NCBI RefSeq assembly: GCF_040115645.1
Contig: NC_089548.1
Span: forward strand, 4,588,001 to 4,652,000
Direction of reading: 5' to 3'
Source of the DNA: Euwallacea fornicatus
Taxonomy: Eukaryota > Arthropoda > Insecta > Coleoptera > Curculionidae
DNA length: 64,000 nucleotides
Shown here: in pieces, positions 1 through 11,964 of the stretch
Position numbering within the stretch: position 1 is the first letter of the stretch
Layout of the letters: every line of letters starts with the position of its first letter
Translations under genes and position numbers: made by a program
Notes under the pieces: generated by a model
Told to the model about the DNA's origin: nothing
Databases searched by the model: none
Seen by the model: only the letters and a program-made list of their open reading frames with translations

Positions 1-1369
1 ATGTAGTTTATCTAAAGGCATTTTCTATGCGCCAATAAATGACATTTTGCAGTCATTTTGCTGATATTTTATAGGAAAAAAGCAACCTAAAATCCTGATA
101 ACTCCTAAAAACGTTGATAAATTTGGCTGGAAATTTAATCGTTTTCGCGTTCCTCTGTACAAACGCGCATACCAAGAATTATTTAAATAAAACCATTTTT
201 ACGGGGTGTTCTCTTTTCTGTGTCACGCAGTATATTTTCAACTTATGGATAAATCGGTATCAATACGAAAGCTTAGTAGTGTTACATATTAAACACTTTC
301 CAACACTACAAATGCAATTTTTTTCTTCCTAATTAATTCCGGAAGAACTTCAATCTATTTACGAAAATATCCTTAGAGCATTCCGATGTGTGTATCTTGC
401 CTCAGTAGCGGAGCGAAGAGAGAATAAATAGGCAGTTCGAGAAAAATTCCCTATCCCAACTAATGGTCCCCCTACATGTTTCCGAAACACTCAAATTCCA
501 TGTCTACAATCCAGAGTTTCGGGTCATGTCTATCGTCACAAAACCAAGTTCACTAGCGTCATCGGAAAATGACGGGAAATAAAAAATTATACCCGATTTT
601 CCGAGTCAAGTATCATTTTCATTTTTAGGCGCGACCCTCGTCAAGTCCGAGTTGATTTCGGACATTCTCCAGTTCGCGTCAAATTTATATTGACACATTT
701 ATGTAATTTGAAATTGGAACTTCAATCGTTAAAGCGGTGTTTGATAAAGCTCATAAGGAAATCTCGAGTAAAAGTCTTGTTACCGAGTCTGAGAAAATCC
801 ATCTTTTAATTAAATTCTTAATTTGGAGTTCCTTTTGGCTTGGCACAGATGTCTGGCAGGCATGGAATTGTTTAAACATAAATCCGTTCTGCTAGAAAAA
901 CTCTAGTATTGTTTCGAATTTGATAGCACCCCATTGTGTTGTTTAATGAAATGTTTGTTTAAATGAAGGTTATTGTGAATGCAAGATTCTCTTTTCCGTC
1001 TATTCAGCACCCGTAGATACAATATAAAATTTAAATGAAAACTCTAGCCCGGAGCAAAAGAACTGCCATCGGCTTTTTTTTAGTCAGAAAAACAAATTAC
1101 GAATTGATTCTTATAACATTTTGGACCTGTAGCCACGTCTATGTGGAAAATACCAAATCTAGATTCAAGTCTGTGCCGAATGAAAAGGTCAAATTTGCGG
1201 AGTTTGCTGGCCAGAAGAGACGTTTCCCCGTATTCGTACTATTTTCCTATAGATCGTCCTGCCCGAGTGACTTAGACGTATCCACTAAATACATATAGAA
1301 AAATATATAAAAATCGCGAATCCTCGAGTAATAAATCGTGGACTGTACTTGAAATGGTCCTATTCACTA
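1..1369. other. Intergenic, no gene recognised
   Basis: A+T-rich DNA with stop codons in every frame and no ORF resembling a known family. The longest open stretch (plus strand, about 1035-1298) has low-complexity composition and no recognisable motif, so I do not call it a gene. Confidence 0.6.
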
Positions 1370-1619
1370 AAGCACAAATAGCAGACGAGCTTGCGATGGT
1401 TCTCAAGCTGAAAGCCGAATGGCTCCAGCACGGTCTTCTCCCCGTCTCCGAACGTCCGAATTATGACTAATGTTTACTCAAGACTTTGTGAAATTAGCAG
1501 TTTCGAAGATACAACGAATGAGATTGGAGAAGCTGCCACGAACATATTTAAAAAAAAGTATTTTTTGAAGTGCGATCTTCCTGAACATTAAAAAAAACGT
1601 TGATCTGAGGAGTAGGAAA

Positions 1620-1875
1620 GATATGAGGCTCATGCACCACGGTGCGGCATCAGATTTCGGTTTGGTTGCGCGTTAATTTCAGGGCAACTCCACCAATCAT
1701 TGCATCGGAAGAGCGGGACCTCATGCGCGGCCTCCCGAACCGCCCGATATGAGTCCTTTGGATTGTTTTTAGGGGAGTGGCTTAAGATCGCAAACTTATT
1801 AAACCGAAGTCGAAAATGAGAATTTTAACAGATACTGTGTGACTCTTGAACGTGCCTCTGGACAGTAGTAGAAAA
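1620..1875 (+). pseudogene. Decayed IS630/Tc1/mariner-type transposase fragment
   Basis: Broken plus-strand frames read in order HHGAASDFGLVAR, then IGRAGPHARPPEPPDMSPLDCF, then KTEVENEN-like residues. This resembles the C-terminal part of insect transposases that carry a DGAPPHF-type motif followed by WPPRSPDLxPLDFFLWG, which holds the last catalytic aspartate. The fragment has in-frame stops and at least one frameshift, so it cannot be expressed as an enzyme. No terminal repeats were found, so the original boundaries are unknown. The family call rests on motif order only. Confidence 0.5.
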
Positions 1876-1990
1876 AAGTAGATAGACGTACGGAACGATT
1901 CAATCAAATCGTAAATATGTTACTTGATCCGTTTCCTGTGCGTGTACGTTAGTTTTTGCAAAACACGCGATAAGAAATAATAAACAAATG

Positions 1991-3311
1991 TTGGTAAAGT
2001 TACTTTATTGTCGATAAAAACATAAATCTTTGTAATTCATCTGGTCAGAATTGGATAGACAATTTAAAAATGAAAATAATAACATAACAATTTCCGTCAA
2101 ATTATTTCAAAAATCAATTGGGACTTGTCCCCGGGCACTAATATTTGGTAAAATAACCATTACTGTTAATGACTGCGTGACATCGACGCGATATTGATTC
2201 AATAAATTTGTTTAATATCGCTGAAGCAATATTTTGCCACTTTTCTTGTATTTCGGTAAACAAATAATCGCAAATTTGAATCATTTTTATCGCTCGATTC
2301 TTGATCAACAATGCGCCACAGGTTTTCTATGGTGTTCGGATCGGGCGAGTGGGAAGGCCACTTCGAGATCGTCACTTTTCACTCTCCGAGAAATCGTTTA
2401 ACTAACTTTGAGGAATGTTTGGGATCGTCGTCGCGTTGAAAATGGAATCTTAACGGTAAATTGTCTTCAATGTGAGGGAACATAATATTACGAAGTAAAT
2501 CCCTGTACGCAAATCCGTCCATGATGTAATTTATGTTACGTAAAGGGCCAATACCGAAACAGCTGAAACATCCCCATATCATTACCGATCCGCCTGCATG
2601 CTTAACCGTGGGTTTGGTGTATTTAGGATTTAATCGCTGACCAGTCGAACGTCTAATGTATTGAATGTCATCGGAATTAAACATATTGAACTTGGATTCA
2701 TTGCTCCAGCAAACTCGTTCCCTATCCCGTTTGACCCAACGAGTACGTTGTCCAGCAAATTCCATTCGGATTTTCTGATTTTTCTTGCTGAGAAGTGGTT
2801 TTTTGCTGGCCTACGCGCAAATAATTTCTCTTCGGCTGATCTTCGTGTTGCAGTCCTTGAAGGCTTAGAAACTCCGAAAGTTTCCAGCTCAGATCGGATT
2901 TCCTCAGAGGGCACGAATGGATTTTTCGAATTAATGCTCTTTATCTTCCGCACGTCTCGTTTGTCTAGCCTCCTTGGTCGTCCAGTTATTAGTTTCGGGT
3001 TAATTGATCGAATTCTTTGATATCTTTTTGTTGTAGCCCAAATAGTGCCTTTTTTAGCATCGAACCTGCGGGCAATTTACGCTTGCCGCTCACCCTCATT
3101 AAAAGCTCTAACAATTCGCTCTTTGAAATCAGCGGGCACTTTTAGGCCACGAGGCATGGTGTAGACTAATCTAAATGCAAATTGTACAAATATTTTTCAG
3201 ATATTTTAAGAATTTGCTGTAAAATCAACTGTTTTCACCACGCCCATCTACTTTTGTCCAGGTGAATTCCAAAAATTAATTTTTTCATTGGCGATAAAGT
3301 AACTTCATCAA
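1991..3311 (-). mobile_element. Tc1-like DNA transposon with both terminal inverted repeats
   Basis: The left end (GTTACTTTATTGTCGATAAA from 1999) and the reverse complement of the right end (GTTACTTTATCGCCAATGAA, ending at 3303) match over about 20 bp. A second matched subterminal block follows: AATTCATCTGGTCAGAA on the left and AATTCACCTGGACAAAA on the right. The inverted repeats are therefore roughly 70-80 bp long with a poorly matched middle. The length, about 1.32 kb, is normal for a Tc1 element. The target-site TA duplication is not clean, so the ends are accurate only to a few bases. Confidence 0.8.
2138..3157 (-). pseudogene. Tc1-family transposase, inactivated
   Basis: The minus-strand frame begins MPRGLKVPADFKERIVRAF at 3157, a paired-type helix-turn-helix start. 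An in-frame stop follows at about codon 28, with at least two frameshifts later. The DDE part includes WSNESKFNMF, GGSVMIWGCF, DDDPKHSSK and a C-terminus ending GYFTKY. Tc1 enzymes normally have SDE where this copy has SNE, so the first catalytic aspartate is replaced by asparagine. The PDLNPIENLW-type block is also recognisable but frame-shifted. The copy is dead in several independent ways, while its terminal repeats remain readable. Confidence 0.85.
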
Positions 3312-4164
3312 TATTCGTTTATTATTTTTCCTAACATGTTTTGCGAGAAATGCCATATGTGCATCCATAGGAAACAGATCAGGAGTGATCAGAATATGGC
3401 ATTACACTTAAACTAATGAAGTTACAGCCACGTAAAGTTCTTACTTGACTAGTTTTCATTTTTGCACACCCTGTATAAGGCGGCAAGTATATCACGATTG
3501 GGATGCAAAATATGATGTATTGTTACACCACACTGCGAATTACACTTAAATAACTTAAGCACTTCTTGAGCGGTTAAAACACGAAAATCGTGAAAAATTT
3601 TGATAAAATTTCGATTATTTAAAAAACCTCAAGTGTTAGGTATTGTAAATCTCATTGAAACAGACACTTATTTTGATCGATGAATTCAAAAGTGTAATAA
3701 TACACAAGGAGTTTCGTTTAAAAAAACACACCTTTGATACCTTTAGGGCTTTTGGGACGCCCTGCATAATGTAAAAATAGTTTTTAAAAGTAGTCGTAAA
3801 AGACCCTTATATAGTCCAAAGCTCAAACTTTTTGACAGCCTCGTATTGTGGCCACAATATTCCGTGTCGTATTGCGCGAATAACCCTGTATATGCGAGAG
3901 CTCACTAATCATAGTAGATCGGGCAATCTTGCGAGAGAAGCACTGTAGCGAACTCACGTCCTACTAGCCAGAAGGGGCCTACGATTGGGTGCACTTAGGC
4001 TGACTTCGGGCTAGCCATGCGGATCCTGAAGAGATCGTGCACAGATTTTTTTAACGACCCCTGTATGAAGTAAAAAAAGACTGTTTAAGAAAGAAACAAA
4101 TTGAAAAATAAAAATTTAACGGTCCTGGTGATATTCCGGGTTTCCTGTTAAAAATAATAATGTT
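3312..4164. other. Intergenic, repeat-derived debris
   Basis: No gene seen. The stretch contains CACCCTGTATA-like words near 3468 and 3890 and CCCCTGTATG near 4062. These resemble the ends of the short inverted-repeat elements annotated elsewhere in this window, but I could not pair them into an element. Confidence 0.45.
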
Positions 4165-4870
4165 TCCCTTTGTGAATCCTTTGATCTTCTTGATAAATAA
4201 ATCTCTTGCATGTGGCCGCTTTCCACAGTCTTTTCAAACTAATAAACTTGCTCAGGTATATAAAAAAAAACGATAACGAGCTTTTAGGAAATTATCCATA
4301 GACCAGTTGCCGTAGGATTTGGTTTCTCAAAGGTGAATGTTGTTTTTTGTCGTGATTAATGTCTTACTTAAATAATAAGAAAGTCGTTGTTCGGAAGCAA
4401 TTCGGGTTTCAGATGAACCGATTAACGTCTCAGGATTTGATTTTTTTTCGACCGAGTGATAGATCGTCGGGACCGGACCGGGGTGACCGGAGTCTGACCT
4501 TAGCAGAGCATATACTGCGTATTCTTCATGAGCTGCAGGACTACGGGGACAAAGCGACGCCCTTGGGCTGGAGTTCATAGTTTTAAGGTCATCGAGACAT
4601 CTTGATTAGATTCAATTTAATGTGACACCTGTCGTTGCACCACGACCTAAGGGAGACCTATTGTGCCTCATCCGGATCAATATCACCTCACTTGAAAGGA
4701 AACAATGAAATGATCGAATGACGAAAATCCAACGAGGCCATCGTTACATTTAAAACCGCCAAGACTCATATTGGCGTTCCGCGAGGCTCAGACCTCAGTC
4801 CAATTTTGTTTTTCCCATATACCTAAATGATATAATTTATTATCACACGTGAAATTGCACCACTTTGCCC
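4165..4870 (+). pseudogene. Jockey-clade non-LTR retrotransposon RT fragment
   Basis: Plus-strand translation in shifting frames gives, in order, NKSLACGRFPQSFQTNKLAQVYKK, YRPVAVGFGFSKV, QFGFQMNRLTSQ and GVPRGSDLSPILF. This is the order of blocks in jockey-type reverse transcriptases (SLxxGxFPxxxKxAxVxPVYKK, NYRPISLL, NQFGFRxxxST, GVPQGSVLGPxLF). Stops and frameshifts separate the blocks, and the YxDD catalytic box is not seen, so this is a truncated dead copy. Neither the 5' end nor a tail is visible. Confidence 0.8.
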
Positions 4871-5330
4871 TATTTACACGAATCATAGAGACGCGCGGCC
4901 CGACCCCTCGCATCTCTTCGAATAACTGAGGTACCCGTGCGTGATCTCCAAAAGCGAACATCCAGTATACTTATTAACACAACACTCTTTGTAGTATAGA
5001 AGAATTCCTGATGTCTATGGGACACAAGGGTAGTAAATTGAATTTCTATTTTTCATAGCTTTAAGAGATATAAGGGGATAAAGTTCAATTTCATTCAATT
5101 CATCCTTCATTGTCTTTAGACAGACATGCGGAGGATGGTTTGTGAAGTATATTTGAGAAGGCTAATAGATATAGGAATAGAGAAAAATTATGCGATGACA
5201 ATGGTAGACATTTCCGGGTAAATTTGTAAGACGTAAGTGACTACATTGACTGACAGCACAAGAGGTCGTTGAAATATGAGAAAACTTTAAATTCAGCTTG
5301 AATGCAGGAAGATCGTAAGGATAAGGTATC
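4871..5330. other. Intergenic, nothing recognised
   Basis: A+T-rich sequence with no ORF or repeat that I can assign. Confidence 0.5.
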
Positions 5331-5332
5331 TA

Positions 5333-5714
5333 CAGGGTGTCCGTTTAAAAGCCCCTAAGATTGCTGCGATTTTGTTTGCGATTTCATAAAAAATTCCATC
5401 AAGTGGATGTGTCTGAGCCTAATAAAGGAAAGTTTTAAAATTAGCGGCGATCTTACAGGGTGGCCCAACAAAGCGGGACGTGATAAAATGTCATTTTTTT
5501 ATCGGGACCACCTCCATTTTTTCCACGCGATGGAACGCTCTCTTGATCCTGGGCTAGCTCGTAGAGTTTTTTTTTCTTGGGATGCAGCGGCTCGAAGCCA
5601 TCGCTTCATCATTTCGAAAAGAAATTTTAGACTTTGCCACATAAAAACAAAATTACCACTTTTCCTAAAGTCGCAAACGACCTCACAGGAGTCCGAGGTT
5701 AAACGGACGCCCCG
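5333..5714. mobile_element. Short inverted-repeat element (MITE-like), TA-flanked
   Basis: Starts CAGGGTGTCCGTTTAA and ends TTAAACGGACGCCCCG, an imperfect inverted pair of about 16 bp, with TA immediately outside both ends (5331-5332 and 5715-5716). It is 382 bp long with no credible coding capacity. A second CAGGGTGGCCC-like word lies inside near 5457, so the unit may be composite. The TA target and short ends fit a nonautonomous Tc1/mariner-type element, but the superfamily is inferred from the target site only. Confidence 0.65.
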
Positions 5715-6249
5715 TATATTGTGATGCAGAGTGATCGTGGCGAATCTCATGCTACCAAGCAACGAGATATAAATAAATAATGTACAAGCTCGTACGCTTA
5801 CATACATCTTTTCCTATTGGCAAAAATGGTTTTAATGTATTCTGATTCATGTTAGGACAATATACGTACGAGTGCCGCATCAAATTTGCCAATAGAATAC
5901 ACCATTAGACGATGCCACACAAACATAGGCGTACTGTCCCGTGAGTGATAAAAGCCATATAGGTCAAATTCATCGTTCAATTTCATAAATCTTAAATGGT
6001 AGATCGTAGATAGGCCTAAACCCATCACAATTCGTTTAGAATGTTTGTTCATACGACTAAAACATTTATGTCACAAATCTAATGAAACCAACACTAATGA
6101 CATCAGACAATGCAGCTCTCGGGGGCCAAGGTCTTGGTGCCTTCAATGAAGCAACGATTTTTAATGAGAATCTTATTGTTTCGGAACTACGGACCTTCGA
6201 AAAGGCACTTACAGTGCAGGCTTTGGAGAAAGTACTGCCCCTGCAGTTG

Positions 6250-6782
6250 TGCAATCACAACTTCGACCGTTTTTGATGCAACACCCTCTGTGTTTTTTGA
6301 ATTTTCAAAAGTTGCAATCATGGGGAGTTAATTGTGACGTAACTACCACTTATTGATTATAATACAACTGTGCCTACAACTATCCCTTACATGTAATGCA
6401 ATCTAAAATATCAGTGTGCCAGGTGCCCATTTCGTACACTGTTATTTTCAGGACGTGAAGGTGTTACTATATTTAAGATATTTAAAATATTTAAATTTCC
6501 ATACTGAAATACCGTCAGTTACAGGAAAAATTCTTGGTATCTCGTGCGCGAAATGGCTTTGGTGGTCCCGATTGACTTTGTACAGGGTCGCACTTCGTCG
6601 GAAAACTACCAGCCTCAAGCACCAAAGAACCGTTTCGTTCGCTTGATGCGGAAACACCTATCATTGCCACGTCTTCTGGTCGTCCCCTCTTGATGCAGTC
6701 TCCAGTGCATTTTTAGAATTGTACAAACTGCAATCAAGAGGGTAGACTCGTGTATATACGGCTTTATACCTACCGCTTATTG
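6250..6782 (+). repeat. Diverged direct duplication, two copies about 415 bp apart
   Basis: Copy A (about 6250-6357) and copy B (about 6665-6782) share GATGCA(A/G)-C-CC-GTG-TTTTT-GAATT-CAAA-TGCAATCA in the same order and spacing, and both end near CTTATTG. In one plus-strand frame they read DATPSVFFEFSKV and DAVSSAFLELYKL, each followed by a stop. The match could be an old tandem duplication or two members of one repeat family; identity is low. Confidence 0.4.
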
Positions 6783-9048
6783 TTTCCAAACTCTACTATA
6801 GAGCTGATGAACTAACAGGAGGAAATCGAATCGAAATGGCAATTTTTCTCCAATATGAAAACTCCACATATGGAATCGTAAATCAAGATCGAATTAACTA
6901 TAAAGCAAGTTTGAGTAGTTGCCAGGGGCAAACATTCGAGGGTCCGCAAAAGGGCGACTTCCAGAAGGGAAAACCGAAGTTCCCTTTTAAAATAATAAGA
7001 AAAAAATCAGGTCTTTTTTCGGATTTTTACGTCTGCTATTGGGAAAATCTGTTAAAAGTCCACAAAAACCGGTCAGTTTTTCTGTTAAGTGTCCCTTGCA
7101 GGACACAAGACTATTTAGGTAATATAAAATATGCCATAAGCGAATTTTAATTTTGAGGTGCCACTTCATAAACAATAAAATCTACAAAACACTTCATAAA
7201 TTAGGATCGTTATCTCGATAAAATGTAAACGAATTTTCGGAAAATTCTACACCCAACTCAACGTCACTTAAAGTTTGGTTTTAGAATGTCGAAATAATAA
7301 TATTACTCGGTAAAATGTATTTTCAGCAAACCTTCTGCCATGAAAAATATTTTCGAAGCAGCTTATTTTAGCATCTTCCGCAATTTTATTTTTTTTTTTA
7401 ATAACACGAGGGCATTTTCGGGACGGCAAAAAGCAAAGCCGCCCCTTTCCGCATTATCTTCTATGTGCTTTTGTGAATAATTATAATTAGAAGCAACCGT
7501 TAACAAGTCGTCAACGCCTAAAAAAAAAAATTTAATCCACCCCTGTTGCCACATAACAGTATCCATTATTTTTGTGGATGACGTCAAAAGAGAGGCCAGT
7601 GATGAAAAAAGGACAATAATGGTGGGGACATAGTCATTTGTGTTCACAGGGTTAATGGACAAAATTTTATACTACTTATTATGTTTTTAACTTTTCTATT
7701 AACCCATTTTTCATGGTACAATAACGTGAACACGCGCGCGTGGTGTTAATACTCTGTTATCAGGTGTATTTTTGCTCAGATTTAAGGGCAGTCTTCCCAC
7801 TGTGCCGGTGCGTCATTTTGAAGAACTAACCCACAGAAGATTATACCAAAATTAATTATGGACCCAAAATTGGCCAAATGGGCCATTTTGATACTTCCTT
7901 CGTTTCCATACTTCCCCATGACCCGAATGCCATAACGAAGTTTGCCCCCTTCGCTCGTTGATCTACAGAGCATTCCTTAACGTGGAGCTAATGTTTTAGG
8001 TGTGATTTTTCAGGTAATTTTATGAAGAAAACTTCACGTGAATGTAGGTACCCAACAACCTGAATTTCTAGCCACCGAGCGTTGAAATGCTTCTTTCCGA
8101 ATGATTATTTTTTAATTTCTCAGAAAGTATTTTAGGCATTACTTTCTTTTGGTGTGTGTTAGTAGGACATAACACCCCGTATTTCTATAAGAAAAGTATT
8201 TTTGGTGCCGAACAAAGCTGGTCAATTTTACATGAAAAGTGCCTCTTGCCCCTTCCCGTGATGTAAACTAGTCTTGATTAAAACAATAAAAATCGTCTTA
8301 ATTAACATGTTTAAAAGTTTATTATAAGTTATTACTTCACATTAAGTGTCATATATTTTATAGTTTGTTATAAGAGACATTTTTCGTGTAGAATGGCCTA
8401 GCCTGATCGGAAAGAACATTCCTGCGACACAATGTCCCTGGCGTACCACTTTTTGAGTAAATAATATCGGAAAACGTGCATATAGTTACGCCACTGGTGG
8501 AGCAATAGAATTATTTTTCTGATTAAAATAGGGGGTTTTGTGTGCTATTAACATGCTCCAAAGCAGAAATCCATATTTCACTACTTTCTGAGAAGTTAAA
8601 AAACAACGATTTGAAAAGAACACCCTGTAGCTAAAAATTTGGGCCGCTGCGGACAACGTTCGTGTGCACTTTTCTTCATAAAATAATCCGAGGAATCACA
8701 CCTTGAAATATTAGCACGACATGGAGGAACACCCTGTATATGCGGAGTCCGATCGAAATGTTCACCCCTAAAAATCCTTAATGGTTTTGCTCACCTTGTT
8801 AACCCTTTTTCTAGGTTAGCTGATTAAAGATTTTGCAATTTAGTTATTTTTGAATTCCTGATAGTAAATAATATACATATGTATAGTTTGTTTTGTCGTT
8901 GTTTACCATTGTCGTAGTCTCAGAAAACCACCTATCTATTGATCGCCATGTTTACTCTGCTGTACCTAACAGGTCCTCAATTTTCTTATCTCTAATCAAT
9001 TTGTGTCATCTGCATACTTAATTATGATGTTGTTCCATGAAGTTATTA

Positions 9049-9065
9049 AGAGAGAGAGAGAGAGA
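9049..9065. repeat. (AG)n microsatellite
   Basis: About eight AG units in a row. Ordinary simple-sequence repeat. Confidence 0.9.
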
Positions 9066-9689
9066 CAGAAGTCGTTAATAAATATTATAAACAGAACTGG
9101 GCCTAGTTGCTACCTTAGGCCATGCCAACATCATTAGAGAGCATTTCAGACAAAGCCGCTGGATTTAGCCGGTTTTTGGGGAAAAGTACTTAGACGTACT
9201 AATTGGGTTTATAGGGTACTAGTGGCTAATTTTTAATAATTTACGATCAGCGCTAAGTCCTAATGTCAGCCCTTTTTTGCCTAAATTAATGTAGCAGACC
9301 TCGTGAAAACAATCTTAATAATTGTCCACTCACCTGTTTTCCCATTACCAATTTCCGTTTTACTTTTTTAGGTCAAAAAAATCAAATTTTTGCCGGTGAT
9401 ACTTGAATCTTAAGTAGAGGGCGAACGGAATTACCAAACCGCCCTTTCAAGAAAAAAACGCAAAATTTAATTTGAGTTGACCCTTATAAATGAAGCCTTA
9501 GACTATCACTAAAAAGCCCACGAACTACAGAAATAATAGATTGCCTAATGAAGTGCCGATCTCAAGGATAATCAGTGAACCTGTGCAGGCCCTTTGGGAC
9601 CTCGAACGTATTAAAATTCAATTTAAAAAAAATTCAAGGTTGTTTAGATTTGTAAATTGAATGTTTACAATTTCATTTGTAAACATTCC

Positions 9690-9960
9690 CACATTCCACG
9701 CGGCCGCGACACGAGAAGAACTCTGAAAAACCCCATCTTGTTTTATCCCCTTATAAGGCATTTCAAAGAGGTGACGCTGATATTCTTCTTTGACATAGAA
9801 GGACTATTCGATAACGCAAAGGCCGACAACCAATCTGGAGCACTCCACATCAGGCGATGGGATGTGTCAAATCCTCTCCACGGATCGGACCACCGGAACG
9901 GATAGGATAATCTACTAAAGAGGACCGACCGTGTTGCTGAGAGACAGGGGGCTCACGTTG
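9690..9960 (+). pseudogene. Non-LTR retrotransposon RT fragment (R1/jockey-like)
   Basis: One open frame contains VTLIFFFDIEGLFDNAKAD. This resembles the first catalytic-aspartate block of R1/jockey-type reverse transcriptases (LxxFLDIEGAFDNxxxD). Later residues drift and no palm motif follows, so only a small fragment seems to remain. No ends or tail are visible. The call rests mainly on the DIEGxFDNA block. Confidence 0.55.
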
Positions 9961-10933
9961 AGGGAAAATGTGGATTCGAAAGTAATAAAGTGGGATGCGA
10001 AAATGGCCGCTAAGAGTCTAATCGCAGGGCTCCGGCCTCCAGTTTTACTGCTAATCGCTATTTGATAGATCCCAACTATTTTGGTATGTTTTGAAAAAGC
10101 TGCAGCCTGAGAGAGTTCAACCGAAACCTTCGAGAAGAAAAACGAGATGTTTGAGACGACGAGGGTGGCCTGAGAAAAGTTTAAGACGGAGAAGAAAAAA
10201 CGGTGATATTGCACTGTTTAAGGTTGGAAAGATATGCCATATCTGCATTAACGGTGATAGAATTTTCCATGAAACACAATTGAAATTCAGTATACATTTT
10301 CTCCCATTAATATAAGTACATCTAGGTCTATACAACGCTTACAATTCTTGTTTTTTGATAAGCAGAATTCTATTCCACTGGCTACATAAATAAAAATAAA
10401 TTCCGAAGGAGATTAATCATTTCGAGACAGAAAGAAAGGAAAAGCAATTCTTTATCTGTATAATACTGCTCTCTACTTGGTTTTAGATTCCTTCTATAAC
10501 GAACTAAAAATTACGTTGCAAATATATTTAGGAACCTGTTCCACCCTCGATGTTTCTAGAGGCTGAAGAGGGATGTTATTGGGTTATATTCGTAAATGGG
10601 GCTGCTCAAATAAACCATGAGTAATTTAATAACGTGTCATGAAATGCCGTTGAATAATTCGAATCCGATACACCTCATAGGTACTTGATAAATTAGTTAG
10701 TCAAAATGAATCAATGTGGGTCGGGACAAAAATAATACAAATAATGTGTGGAGTGCTTTTAGCGTTACGTTTGAGCAAGGACGATGGAAACCGGCATGTT
10801 TGTTTTTTTCCTTTGATGTGGGAATTCGAGTAATAATTAGCTTTTATCTCTTTTTATCGTGTTTCCATAAACACGTCTGTATCTGCTTAATTTTTATTCA
10901 TATGATTCATATTATTAGCATGGAACCACAACT
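9961..10933. other. Intergenic, nothing recognised
   Basis: No credible coding frame or paired repeat ends on either strand. Confidence 0.5.
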
Positions 10934-10935
10934 TA

Positions 10936-11964
10936 CGAGGATAGTCCCAGAAGTACCCGACATGACATATAGCTGGCGATTTTTTTTTTTTGTTAAAACT
11001 TCGCCTGTACTACAAACATCTAGCCTTAAAAAGCTTGTGTCCAAATGTCCTTCGTTGCCGCCTGCATAATACCAGACGGCAGAGGACAAACGCACGACAA
11101 CCAATTCCGCAGTGATCGACCCAGTGACACTCCAGACCTGACCATTCCAGATGTCGTGGTGAAAATCCGCAAAATTGTACTGGAAAACTGAAAATTTCCA
11201 CTGCATATCGCGTTTTGGCTAAACATTTCCATATGAGAAAGCTGTGCGCGTGTGAACGCATGATGATCAAAAACAGCGCAGTGCGCATGTTTCAAGGGAG
11301 TGTTCCGCAGCAATAAAGACGAGTTTTTGCGTCAATTCATAACCACGGATTAAGCACTGATCCATCGTTTCACTCCTGAGACGAAAGGGGGGTCAAAACA
11401 ATGGTCCCAAAGGCGAGAATGTGCGCCAAAGAAGAAAACCATATGCAGGAAAGATGGTGACGTCAGGTTTTTGGGATTCACACGGGATGATTTTTATTGA
11501 CTCTCCTTAAAGTAAAAACAATAAACGGAGAATATTGTACGAATGCATTGCAGCGTTTGAGAGAAGAAATTTGCAAAAAGCGACCCCGTTTGGGTACAAG
11601 GAAAGTCTCGTTTCATCGATGCAGCGAACCAGTCCACGCTTGTTTCGTCGCGACGGCCAAAATCAATCAACTTGGTTTCGAACTTTCCCTCGACCATCCT
11701 ATTCGGCAGATTTAGCCCCCTCAGATCATTCCAAACTTGAAGAAACGGCTCGGTGGAAAGAGATTTGTCAATAACGACGAGCTGGACTTCGAGGTTAATG
11801 CTTATTTTGAAACATTCGAAACTTCTCGTTGTAAACAGGGTATTGAACGTAGCTGGGGAAAGTGTGTCAATCTCGAAGGAGACTATGTTAACAAGTACAT
11901 GATGTAATATTTACTAGTTTTTCTTTCCTTAAGTACTGGGAAAGGTATTCAGCGACTATTCTCG
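10936..11964 (+). mobile_element. Mariner element, internally deleted and decayed
   Basis: The left end reads CGAGGATAGTCCCAGAAGTA after a TA (10934-10935). The right end finishes GCGACTATTCTCG at 11964, preceded by a disrupted AAGTACTGGGA block that mirrors the left end. The span is about 1.03 kb, shorter than the usual 1.3 kb of a mariner, so part of the transposase has been lost. The same left end recurs in the small element at 26476-26601. Confidence 0.75.
11315..11907 (+). pseudogene. Mariner transposase C-terminal half, broken
   Basis: Successive plus-strand frames give NKDEFLRQFITTD (KDEFLRRFVTVDETWIHHY-type), then YSADLAPSDHSKLEE, then NNDELDFEVNAYFE, then WGKCVNLEGDYVNK ending at a stop at 11905-11907. 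This is the order of the mariner catalytic region and C-terminal tail. The LAPSD block carries the third catalytic aspartate. At least three frame changes and a stop within the TDEAW-equivalent region make it nonfunctional. Confidence 0.75.

Larger units (their letters stand above)
5718..9689. other. Intergenic, 4 kb without a recognised gene
   Basis: Both strands were read and no ORF here has family features. Contents worth noting are a diverged direct duplication (6250-6782), a run of A/T-rich simple sequence, CACCCTGTA words near 8625 and 8735 that look like isolated ends of the inverted-repeat elements, and a short AG microsatellite. The minus-strand ORFs near 5852-6052 and 7782-7973 are open but unrecognised. 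Confidence 0.45.
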
